A DNA stretch of 64,000 nucleotides from Pycnopodia helianthoides (lineage: Eukaryota > Echinodermata > Asteroidea > Forcipulatida > Asteriidae), in NCBI GenBank assembly GCA_032158295.1, contig CM063245.1, forward strand, positions 682,001 to 746,000, given 5' to 3'. The position numbers and the translations under genes are program-made. Positions 1-13,000 of this stretch are shown here, piece by piece (the first letter of the stretch is position 1; each line of letters opens with the position of its first letter). The notes beneath the pieces are model-generated. The model had not been told where the DNA came from. It did no database searches and was given only the letters and a program-made list of their open reading frames with translations.

Positions 1-849
1 AAAATAAAACAACTTGGAGCAAAACTTCCTTTAATTGCATTGCAACCTGTAAATCATGCTGACAATTTTTAAATACACTTTAATTGTCTCTAATTTAGAT
101 TATCGTACACTTCTGATGCATTGTTAGTTATCAGAATGTTAATACTCATACTAAAACTTGAAAAACAAAATCAATCAAAAGTAGGCAATTTCAAATATTT
201 GCTAAAAAAATTCAAGGTTTTTTTAAAAAGAATAATCCATTATATCGCCAAATAACAGCGATCGTGAACATGTGGTCACCAATCTCAGTAATAGGTTGGC
301 TACAAATTCTACAAAAACTTAAACGCAATATATTACAAGCTTTTGAAGTCAATGACTGTATGACATCAACATGCAATTACAAACTCCTAAACCATGTCAA
401 ACGAATCTCAAGTACACATGAAAATTGTGCATAGTTTGGGGCATCAAAGGCCAACAGACTTAAAAATATAATTCCATAAATTAATGGTTGCACACATGGG
501 ACCCTACTTCATGAAACAATCCATACAGGTCAAAACAGCTTGAAATCTTACTTCTACCAGTTTGAAAGGGATTTTGGTTTATACATGTAGACCTGCAGAA
601 ACATGACCTCTGTCTTGTGAAATAGCACCCTCAAGGTACAGCGCTTCTATTTTAGATGGTGTCTGACTCAGACTGCTGTTTTTGTTGTGTTGGTTGTGTT
701 AAATATTCTTCTCCTGATGGGATGCCCTGGTATTTAGGTGTTTTTAAACTTGGAAATTGGGACACTTGTAACAGTGAGGTCCCAAGCAAAAACCTGAGGC
801 AGATACTTGTTCAGGGTGAATAACATTAATTGTAAAAATCTGAACTCAC
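1..849. repeat. PRKDC intron 38 (partial) with an interspersed repeat at 588-738
   Basis: No exon is visible. The segment beginning AGACCTGCAGAAACATGACC at 589 recurs at 5468-5617 in the same orientation with scattered differences, so it is an interspersed repeat of unknown class. The rest is featureless AT-rich intron. Confidence 0.6.
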
Positions 850-1007
850 TTCAGTAGAGCCAACTCTGTCTCTGGTAAACCAGTGAAGAAAAACAGAATG
901 TCCATAGCTTGGGTTTTGAAGGTCAGAGGTGTTGATGGATCAGTCAGCATGATTGTGTAGGAATCCAGTACAGACTTAAATACAGGATGAGTGGCATCAG
1001 TCACAAA
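850..1007 (-). CDS. PRKDC: PRKDC exon 38 (last exon in the window)
   Basis: 158 nt, ending in phase 2, acceptor TTTCTGGTTTCAG and donor GTGAGT. It encodes [20 protein letters not shown] then LALLK, matching human [27 protein letters not shown]. No later exon is visible between 1 and 849. Confidence 0.9.
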
Positions 1008-4000
1008 CTGAAACCAGAAAACATACAATATAATTTAAGTTGGAACAATATTCCCTGCCTTCTTGTTGTATGTGGCAAACATGGTTAACCACTTAACTGC
1101 GAAATTATTTAACTTAGCTAAACCCCCAATGCGGAATTAATTGAAGGAAAGCAATGCAAAAAAGGATAAATGGAAAGCTTTGATCAGACCCAGAATTGCT
1201 CCGATTATCCCCACTTATATCTGAGGCTGCTGTATCATCAACGTCTTCAGCACCTTGTAAACACGGCTCTTCAATTTGTGAATCATCATCACTATCAACA
1301 GACATGAGAGACTCTGACAGTTCAAGATCTGAATCCAAAGCTTGGGTCAAAGCTTGCACACATGACAAGCGCGGTTGCTTTCGTGAAGTCGCCATATTTA
1401 GTAAGAAAAACTCGCCAATTGGTGGCGCCACACACTGCCTGACTGTAAGTTTGTGATGACGAGATATCTCGTCATAACGAGACACGTAAGAGGGGATTAC
1501 CCGGGGTCACAGAGCGTGTCTTTGACCTCATTTAAACCGCAAACTTGGTGACGAGATATCTCGTTATACGCAATATTAGGGTAAGTTTGTGATGACGAGA
1601 TATCTCGTCATACGCAGTTAAGTGGTTAAAGAGCAACATGAACGATGTATTTTCAGCAGCAAGAAACATTTGGCTTCTTTATAATGTATCTAGAACTAAA
1701 TTCAACAGAAAAAAATAGTATTGGAAGTTTGGAATAATTATTACTTCGGAAATAAAAAATGTGTCTTACTTGACAAAATTCCTGCAATTTCTAAGAACTT
1801 CCTACGTATTGACCGCTGGTGGCGCTGTGTAAAAAAGCTTTATGAATGATATCAGGCTGTGGAAGCGACTGACCATTGCACTTTGACCTAGCATGTTAGT
1901 CAGTTAGAAGACTTTACAAATTTGCCAAAACTTTCCAGGTGTATAATAAAAACGGTAAAGACGTTTAAAGTTCTATTACATCTCAACCTTTTGGACGCTA
2001 AAATGAAGTAACGTGAATGAGTTTTTCATGTTTGTAGACGCAATCTCTACCTTGCAATTTGGCTCAAACAGAGCTCTCTTTTGAGGACTGTGTAGTTGGC
2101 TGTACAGTAAATTTCATGTACAATTCACATCAGTTGGCATGTAGACAATCGTTCTCAGCATTTCAAAATAACACACCATGGGTGGAAAGTAAAGCCCCTA
2201 AATTGTATAATTGGAACGGAGCATGTGTGATTAGAATGCCTGTTCTTAGCATGAATAAGAGCTCAGCATTATTGCTTGTTATTTCTGTTTCAAAATACAC
2301 TCCAACGGACAACTGTGTAACACACTCACATACAGTACATGTACATTGTGTTGCTGTATACACAGTAATGTATCTAAACAGACAAATGTTTCCACGTCTC
2401 TACGTCATCAAAACCGGTGAAATTGATTATTCATGACATGTTAATGAAGTGATGACGACACGCTCCTTTTGTAAACTGACATCCAGTTTGGAACAGACGT
2501 GTGTCCAAATATTGTCTTTGTATTTACACATTTAAACTTTTTAACCTTTTTAACCTTTTTATCACACCCCAGCAAACATAAATGTTAACAGACAACGTAT
2601 TTTTTGTGTTCGTTCATGTAGCTCTTTCATACCGTTTGTAGCTGAGTGACTCTGCTAATTAAAGAATGTGTGCCATACTATCAATTTTGAGTTGTTACAC
2701 AACTGGCTTTTCAGGATCACCACAACTCTTACAGAGAGTTTTATGTACATGGTGTTACCGCAAAGCTCACTAGATTGTATTCAAATGTAAGACAAATATA
2801 ATAATACATGTCCAATGAGTTAAGGATTTGTCAACGATTGATGACGGATTAGAACATGGTAGATAATGAAAGTTGTCTGATTAGTCAACTGATTGCATTT
2901 TATTCTGATGGATTCAAGTTTGGCTTCAGACATCTCTGGGTCATGATATCACCCACTATCCCCCACTAGGACTCCATTCCTTGTGAACATAGCGCATATT
3001 ACCTTTGCATCAATCTGGAGTAGTTTACGCAGCAGGAGTAATGCAAAACTCTGCACTTCTGGCTGGCAACCTTTCTTCAAATTGCCCATGAGGGCGCCCC
3101 ACTGAGTTAGTATGGCACTGTGAACTGTCATCCCATATCTGGAAGAGGAAGAGGAAAAGATCAAATGTTCAAGTCAATGAGGATATTTGACTGCAGGTAA
3201 AGTTGTACAGAAGAATGTATTGACATAATGTGGTTGTGCACTACCACAAATGTTTATGGAAAAGACTTCAAAGAGCAGTTGGAGTATTTTATAAGTACCG
3301 TAATATCCTGCGTATAAGGCGCAGTATCCTAAAACCACTGAAATTTTTTTTCAAGCATTAGCGTATAAGGCGCACTGCCGTATAAGATGCAACATGACTT
3401 TCACACAGAGGGTTGCCAACCCATTCACGGTTGGTACGTATCACCACATATGGGGGTCACACGACACTTACCACAACGTAAAGGATTGTAATTTTTGTAA
3501 ATAATGAGTAAAACACTGCTTTTTTTTTCTATTCTTCTAAAAACAATAACTTTATGGTTTTCCCTTTTACGCAGCGAGTGCGCACTCACACACGTTGTGC
3601 TAACGTTTCCCAAATGAATGGGCTGCTAGTCTTTGCTACAATACACGGAGCAACTACCGAATGCTAGAAGTGCTTTCACAACAACGATTTCACAATAAGA
3701 ACGTACGCCCTCTATTGGCAAAATCTAACAATGCATTACATGACATCCAAAAAGGACTTGATTAATAAAGACTAGTAAGTCACTGGTGTGTGCACTAGCC
3801 CTGTACAAGCTGGTCGTTGCTGGCTCCTGCCGGTATTGTTATTATTGTGGGCAGCAGCATGGCCAGTGACTTCATTCTTCAGGCAGTTTTTTCAAAATTT
3901 TGTTAAAATTACACAACGGGCATGCAGTGTAGGTTTGATTTTAATCAAATGATAAGACGTAGGATTACTCTAGACAAAAAGGTGATTATTTTAAAGTGTA

Positions 4001-7000
4001 AAGAATGTAAGATTTTACACAGTAATCATCGCAATAAACTCAAGCGAGAGCAGATAAAGCGCACCGTTAGATAAGACGCAGTGATTTTTTGTGTCCTTTG
4101 AAAGTCAGATAAGACGTGTCTTATACGAAGGAAATGACGGTATGTAGATTCAGAAAAACTACAAGACTTAGGCCTATTAGTTCTTTTTCCGAATCTACCC
4201 TATGGCAGTGGATGAACAGCAGGACAAGTTCTCCTCTGAACTCAGTAATCTCCTGATTCCCAATCGACTCCCTAGCAGTAGATAAACAGCAGGACAAGTT
4301 CTGATAAGAACAATCTACATAGTTAAGTAGATACTATCACATGTAGTTACCCCAAACTGAATATATCAATACTCCACCATGAAATGCCTCAAACCACAAA
4401 GTAGTATTGTAGTTATGTATTTGTATGCTGTTGGTTAAATGGACAAACCTGATTCACAGATTCAATTCATAATCGATTCCTCACTATGAGGTTTATAAAA
4501 AACAAATCTTACTTTTTCCTGACATCATGACTGCTTGTCAGTTGATCCAGTATACCATTGAGTACACTGCTTACAAGGTGGGTATCTCTACCGCCCTCTC
4601 TGATCAACAATGGAACAGTCTTCTGGGCCTGTCTTGCAATCTCAATGTTTAGAGAGGTCTTGAATGAGGAGTAGAAGATTATTCCTTTACAGGAGGAGTG
4701 TTGAGGAGTGAGATGAGACACTGTAGCCATAGAGCTGTGTGTTATCAATGAGGCAGGCTACCAGTGTTTGTGGCTGTAGGATCAAGAAAATGGTTGCCCA
4801 GTCATATCGGGGTGTGTTTGCCAATCCTGACCAGAAAGTTTCTGATTAGTTTGGGTTGAACAAGGAAATTGACAGAGCGAATCAACGACCTCCGGATTAA
4901 CGTGCCGGCGCTCTACCAACTGAGCTATCTAGCCCTATGTTGGCAGTCTCCCTATTTTGCCAATATCTCTGCTAGGGGGTGCAGTCAGAAGCCATACAAC
5001 CTTAACTGTCGTATAGCCAGGGATCACACCCAAGTTTATGATACAACCTGGAAATGGCAGCCAGGGGTTAACCTTAAGGAGATACAACTGTTTTATTTCA
5101 AATGTTAAACAGTAAACCACAAGGGAAGTTTCTGATGTAAAATTTACAGACTAAAAGAGTGAACTCCACAAAAATGGGTCAGTAACCAGAAACAGTACAT
5201 GACGAAAGTACATTTCTTGAAAATTAGTATTCTTGAAAATATTTATGTCTTTTTCTATCTCGTAGACATGGCATTTAGTCTTTTGAATTTGATGACCCTA
5301 ATTGGATTTGTATGTTACCCTTTTTGTCTTTTAGAGTTTGGATATTAGTGATTGAGGTATGTTCTGACTGGGAACTACAGACCACGCAAGAATAGACAGT
5401 GTAGCCTTGTGATGGCCTATGCAATGCTTTTTTAAATGAACGTTTCTTTGAAAAGGCATTTTTATTTAGACCTGCAGGAACATGACCTCTGGCTTGTGAA
5501 ATAGCGCCCTCATGTTACAGCGCTTCTATTTTAGATGGTGTCTGACTCAGACTGCAGTTTTCGTTGTGTTGTTGTGTTAAATATTCCTCTCCCGATCAGA
5601 TGCACCCGGTTTTTAGCCTAGTGTGACTTGCATGGCTGGTGAAATTTATTTCTAAATGAAAGTTTCTTTGAAAACGGCATCATCAAAAATCTCTAAAAGT
5701 AATAATAAAATTGAAAACTGATAATTGGTGAAAAATCTTTAAAAGTACGTAAAAATCGTACATGCTGGGAGGCGTGTTGTTTGGGCCAATGTGTTTCTGT
5801 ACACTGGTTAACCAAAATAATAGCTGCAACATAATAATTAGTTTTACAACACACCTCAATACCCAGCTGAAATGCCAGATCCAAAAGCCGTCCACCAAGC
5901 TCTACAGATGATGGGGTCAAATTAGATGCAACAAGCCTACCGTCTTCTTGTGCTGATGAGACACAGTCGAATACACAGTGTAGCAGGTGAATGGAAAAGG
6001 AACTACCACTGCTCTGTAAAAGTTCAAACGAAAAAGTTTAAAACACTATTGGTAATTACTCAAAATAATTAATAGCATAAAACCTTACTTGGTAACGAGT
6101 AATGGGGAGTAACGAGTAATGTTGACAGTATAAAACATTGTGAGAAACGGCTCCCTCTGAAGTGACATAGTTTTCGAGAAAGAAGTAATTTTCCACGAAT
6201 TTGATTTTGAGACCTCAGAATTAGATTTTGAGGTCTCAAAATCAACCATCTGAAAGCACACAACTTCGTGTGACAAGGGTGTTTTTTCTTTCATAGTTAT
6301 CTCGCAACTTCGACGACCAATTGAGCTCAAGTTTTTACAGGTTTGTTATTTTATCCATATGTTGAGATACACCAAGTGAGAAGACTGGTCTTTGACAATT
6401 ACCAATAGTGTCCAGTGTCTTTAAATTAGCGTACACAATAAAAACACAAATAAAAATCATACACAACGGGTTAATAGATTAATTTGAAAGCCAACCAGAG
6501 ACAGCAATTTGACACCAGGGCCCAAGTTCACAAAACTAGCCAAGCACAGCAAAATTGTGCTTACCAGAATAAGGTTACCAGCCAAAAACATTCCACATGT
6601 ACCATCTGTCACTGGTGTCCCGTCATTTTTGCTCAGCAGTAAATTGTTACAAAATGTTTGCTGTTTAATCAGCCCTATGAAATGGCGCCCAGAGCATAAT
6701 TAAAAATAAATTTAAAAAGTGTGAAATCAGATTTGTTCTTACTGTGCGTGCAGTCACTGTTGAGGCAAGATTTGCCTGATGAAGTTGATCATATCCACCC
6801 ACAAGGTGACCCAGTTGCCCATGGTCAAGGGCCAATTCCTCCGTACCACTGAACATGGATGGAAGAAGCTTGACCAAATCATGCTGACTACAAATAACAA
6901 ACAAAGAACAATTTTGTTGTTATATCAAAAATTAATAGTAAATTTGCAAATATTAACTACAAAGTAAACAATTCCAAAGAATAAACAAACTTCTACTAAG

Positions 7001-10000
7001 GTGAAGTAAAAAGTATATAAAAAATACACTTAGACCGATGTTTATCAGTTTTAAATTATAATTTTACCAACACTGTTTGTTGTTGTTTTGGTTTTACCTC
7101 TGCACCAATAAGTACTTTATACTCAGTGCTTTCCCATGTCCAAAGGGCTACTTGGGTGGGATTCAAACCCAAGCCCCCAGCATTAAAGCAGATGTCTTAA
7201 CCACCAGACCTCTGAGCAAGCTCTGGGATGAGACCCCAGTACAAATCCTGTACTATTAGTAGCGAGTAATAATAATAATAATGGCTTCTTATATAGCATG
7301 CATATCTGTCCACTCAGTGACACTCAAGGCGCTTCAACATTCAGTATTTTCCTGCAAGGTATTTTGGAGCTACGTTTTGAAGTATTAGACCTATTCCTTT
7401 ACATAGCACCATGTAATGGTTTACAAGGTGCGGTGGCGCAATATGCTGCCAATCAAACCAGGAACACCGGGGCGAACCCCTTCTCTTTTTGATAAGTGCA
7501 CTGGGTTCTTTTACGTGCATTACACAACACACGGGACCAACGGCTTTACGTCCCATCCGAAGGACGCAGCAATAATGGTTAAGTATCTTGCTTAAGGACA
7601 CAAGTGTCTTGACCGGGACTCGAACCCACACTCTGCTGAACAGAAACACCAGAGCTTGAGTCCTGTGCTCTTATCCGCTCGGCCATGAGTACTGCAACAT
7701 TAATTGATGTCATAATTCCACCAGAGATAAAGAACATCATTTTGGATCCACCCTCACAACATTCAGTCATTCATTCATTTATTTCAGTTTTACTAAAAAA
7801 TACCCAACAAGTACGGGGACTCAAAGTATTCAGTTTACAAAGAGTGTCATTAAAAATAAGTAATGTAAATTAAAATCAAGAAAAAACTGGAGACAAAATT
7901 TAAAAAGGGATGAATTAACGCAGAGTTCTGTACAATTAGTGGGGGCTGCATTTAAAAGGCTAATCATACAAGGAATAGAGGACTGTTTTTATCTGGAAGT
8001 TCTGGTTTAAGAATTGTAAACTTAGTGCTTTCATAATTATTTTGGACAGCACCGAGTATACAGTGCTTATCACACACTAGTGTAGGGTAAAATCAAAATA
8101 ATATTCCTCATCCCCGATGGAATTATTACATAAAATTAAAGGAACATTACAGAATTGGTTTTTGCTAACAAAACAGTTGCTGGCAATGTAAGCACTTTAT
8201 GTAATCCACCATATACATAAACTTACAAACCTGTAGAAGTTTGAGATCAATCGGCCATTTGGGTTACGAGAAAATAGGGAAAAAGCGACTACACATTTGC
8301 ATGAAATCATATAGATTCAACAAATGAATAAAATGCTCACTGAGCGATAAACTCCAATCGGAAAATTAGTTTATTCATTTCTCATCAAATACGGCATTTT
8401 AGACAGAAATATTTCAAGGGATGTTTTCTACTATCATCATCATTAGACCGTGTAAGTTTTATGTAAATCTGTAAAAGTATATTTTAAAAGTTTTTTTCTT
8501 ACCAATTCTGTAATGTTCCTTTAAATTACACATTTTCTTATGAAGAATTGTCTGCATTGTATCATACCTGTTTTGAGCGATGCTGGTAGTTACAGCTTTA
8601 TGAAGATCACTTTTCATATTGGCAGGTAGACATCTTGACAGCAATTTCAAAAGCTGACCAGTCTAAGAAATCAATCAAATGCAATACAAGATGACTTTGT
8701 GGTTAGGATCTATTAAAACATCTATGGGAACTACAGGTTAAGAGATCAGTACATGGGTTTCAAGATGCAATGCCTGTTTTTTGTTAAGAGATGAGTTATT
8801 GTCAAGAGATGACATTAGAGAGGTTTCGCAAGGCTACGGATACAGATACGGATACGGATACGTCAACACTTTGTGTGTTCACGTGACGCGTAACCGTGGC
8901 TTCCTTGTTTTGCATGTGCGTTGACAACGGATACGGGAGCTCATTCACGTACGTTAAAAACGGATACCGTTTTGCTGATTTTAGTTGTATTTTTGCCCTA
9001 GATTAAAAACATTTCCCCTGGTATTGCGTTTAAAGGTGTCATTTATGACATAGATGGAAATGTTTTCATCATTTGTAAGCAAAATATGGGGAAAATACAG
9101 TATAAACAGGAGTCTCTATTTTGCCGTGCTTACCGGAAACTTGCTTTACACGCGTTTAACGTGGGGGTCCGAAAGCGATAATTTAAATAAAAATACTACT
9201 CAATCAAATTCTCCAATGTAACAAGAACACACACACAATGTTTTTGGATTAATTTTGCTCGCAAAACCCATGCCAACATGTGTCTATAGTTTGGCCCAGG
9301 CCTGACACATAACTCTATGATTGCGAAACAAAATCTGAGGCGCATCTAACGTGAACGTATACGGTTACCGTATCTGTATCTGTATCCGTATCCGTACGCT
9401 TGCGAAACCTCTCTATTATCTTATGTTACCAGCAGCCATGTACAAACAATTAGCACGTATTTGTGCATCATGAACTGTGTCTGGCACTCACAACAGTGTT
9501 TTTATGTTTACATGCTATGAAACAGCATCATCTGTCAAAATCCATCAAGAGAAAATATTCTGGGTTGCTCAACTAAACATAGGGCCATGCATCTTTTAAA
9601 AATGAGACTTTGAAGTTGGAAACCTAGACCAGTAAGACAAAAACCAGTCTCCAATGTCACAGATTGAGAATATCAAGTCCCAGACCAAGATGGACACCTG
9701 TTAGCCTATTGGTCTTCACTTCCATGTGCATGTATCTCAGTGAGCCAGTCAAGCCATGACAGAGAAATATGTGGAATATTACAGCCCAGCTGACCCGGCA
9801 GGCTGGTTAATTTTCCTTACTGTTTTGGGCAGATTGTTCATGATTTCCGCATCGGCCATGTTGAATCCTACGAGCGTCGGTTGTAAGACGCAAGAGATGA
9901 GCAGCTTCAACAACCCTCCTTGCCAAATTGACTTAGGAATGACCTAAAAGATCAAGGTGAATAAATACAAATTTAGTTCTAAACATTATAATAAATACAT

Positions 10001-13000
10001 AAATACAATAATATCTGAACATTAGTACAATGTTAGAAACTGCCGTCATAGAGTATTTTTAAGAAGACATTCCATATAATTAGGGAATAACAGTGCGATG
10101 AGCCGGTCTTCACTGCGTGGTAATGACCGGGCTGGTGGCTGGCCGCTGTTAATGGACCGAGCCGAAGGCGAGGTCCATTAACAGCGGCCAGCCACCAACC
10201 AAGGTTAATAAATGCCTTATAACGAAAAAACAAAAACACAAAAAAACTGTAAAAATCGTCAGAATTTGTGATTTTTCTTACGCCGTTATTTTTAGAAATG
10301 TTCTACTCATGTTCAAGGGCCAATCCTTTGGCTGTTCGACTTTTGTGTGGTACCTAATCTCTTACACATAATTAACTGTTTATACATATTTTCAAAAACC
10401 AGACCATGACTTTGCATTATGTAGGTTTCATGCGCGTACAAGCTACCCCAAATTGATACATTGTCTGCGCGTTCACGCCTACGCGTGGAATGTTTCCGCA
10501 CGCGGCACCATCTGTCCTGCTCAAAAAATATAAAAATAAATACGCCCAAAGAAATGAGTTGATTTGAAACCGGTAGTTTGCCGCGCAACAAGCACATAGT
10601 ACATAGGATTTAGGCCATTTATTCGCTAGTTCACTTGGCCGGTCTTTATATCACATGTTAATACACCCCCACGTGACCAGTCTTTGACTAATCAGAGTGC
10701 ATAAACTCTCCAAGGTGTTTATTAATTATAATTACTAACTTATCCCCTTATCGTTTGTCACCCATGATACAGATAAATGAAAGCCTTTTAGGACACTAGG
10801 TGGCAGCAGACTTACCAAGTATATCCGTTATACTGGGAAGTGTGCACATGCTCAGAATTATATGCAAATTAGCGGGTGCGTCTGCTGACACCTAGCACTC
10901 GGAAGTCTCCCATTGAGCAAGTTGACCCTTACCTTTACTGCCTCATTTGGATAATTGCTGATCAGCGCTGTCATGAAGTCCCACAGTCGAACCACCACAG
11001 TACACTTGCCTTGGCTGTACTCCTCAGACTCCCTAGGAGTGAAGATGTGATGAGAGGACCGTGAGGTCTTTCTCCCTCCTCCACCAAGACTCTGAGCAGC
11101 TCCATTGATATCAAGAAGACTCAAGCTGGTCAAGAAGTAGTTGAGGGACTGGAAGAGCACCGAAGGCCGCTGTGCTGCATCTTTGGTTTAACAAAAGAAA
11201 AACTTTCACCCGCTTAAGCAAAGTATTAACTCATTTAGAGGCTATTCGTATGCCAAAACATAGCCTTTTGTCAAGGCCATTGTGGCTTGGACAGCTTAGT
11301 AAACAGTGGAGCGACTAGAAAGAGAGACCACTCACACGAGCCGAGTGGTGAAGCCACGAGGGCCTTTTCCAACTTGTTTGCGGTTTTTGTAATGAATTAT
11401 TCATGAAGTATGAAACGTGCGTTATGCACTTCTGATTGGTTTGGACTTTTGTTACCGTTTCGGGTAGCAAAAGTCGAGATTATAAAGAAACACATAAGAA
11501 ACTGCAAACAAGTTTCCAGTCGCTTGGGATCGCAGCTCCAAGACACGAAGGCCTTGACAAGAGGCTAGCCAAAACATGGCTAATAGTGCTGGGCAGTCGG
11601 GTTGGCATAGTGGTATCTTTCCTCACCTTCCACCTCTAGGACCCTGGAAAGAATAAACCCTGGGGCACTATGTGAGTAATAAATATGTATCAATTATGAG
11701 GATTTGGCTTTTCAGTCCCTCCCTAAATGTGTAGGTTTTCACTGGAATATTTCTCTGGGGTTTTCCTCCTACAATTTAAACAGAAACTTCCTTCCTTGTG
11801 TTCTCTCTATAAGGGCTAGTATAATGATTAAGTTCACTTTTCTAAGAGTCATTAGCTTCACAACCAGAATTAATAAATGAAAAGAAAAATGAAATTTGTT
11901 GATCTTTGACCTAATATTTCCAGTAAAAACGTTCATGTACCCAAAGCTTTGCCAGAGAGGGTTCAAATCCTACCTGAGTGATATGCCTGTGGATTTTTCT
12001 CACAGAATTTGATAAAGAATGAGTATGCAGTGCTGATATACATCGGTGTACGGGCAAAAACCAATAATATTCTTTATCCCGATGCAATATCAACATATAT
12101 TAAGTCGGTGCGGTACCCACTGCTAAAATATAGGATTCGGACTGTACCTCTAGCCACCAGGCTAGCTCGGTGATCTAGTGGTAGGACATCTGCTCAAACA
12201 TGGCAAAGGTCGTGGGTTCGAACTCCACCCGAGTGATATGCCAGTGGATTTTGTTTTCACAGAACTAGGGAAAGTATTGAGTATACAGTGCTTAATACAC
12301 ATCGGTGTAAGGGTAAAAACCAAATAATAGAGAGGTTTCGCAAGCGTACGGATATGGATACAGATACAGATACGATAACCGTATCCGTTCACGTTAGATG
12401 CGCCTCAGATTTTGTTTCGCAATCATAGAGTTATGTGTCAGGCCTGGGCCAAACTATAGACACACGTTGGCATGGGTTTTGCAAGCAAAATAAATCCCAA
12501 AACATTGTGTGTGTGTTCTTGTTACATTGGAGAATTTGATTGAGTAGTATTTTTATTTAAATGATCTTTTTTCGGACCCCCACGTTAAACGTGTGTAAAG
12601 AAAGTTTCCGGTAAGCACGGCAAAATAGAGACTCCTGTTTATACTGTATTTTCCCATATTTTGCTTACAAATGATGAAAACATTTCCATCTATGTCATAA
12701 ATGACACCTTTAAAAGCAATACCAGGGAAATGTTTTTAATCTAGGGCAAAAATACAACTAAAATCAGCAAAACGGTATCCGTTTGTTAACGTACGTGAAT
12801 GAGCTCCGTACCCGTTGTCAACGCCACATGCAAAACACGGAAGCCACGGTTACGCGTCACGTGAACACACAAAAAAAGTTGACGTATCCGTATCTGTATC
12901 TGTATCCGTAGCCTTGCGAAACCTCTCTATTATCCTTGCCAGAGTTGTTACTCTCAATGATTTGGTTACCTGTGAAAACTGCTGTTGGTGACAAGAGTTT

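Noticed and set aside
3300..4140. CGTATAAGGCGC repeats as a regulatory array
   Set aside because: They sit just inside inverted termini with TA flanks, so they are transposon subterminal repeats.
8822..9405. GATACG/GGATAC tandem stretches as telomere-like or regulatory arrays
   Set aside because: They are the subterminal parts of the two TA-flanked MITEs, in mirror positions at both ends.
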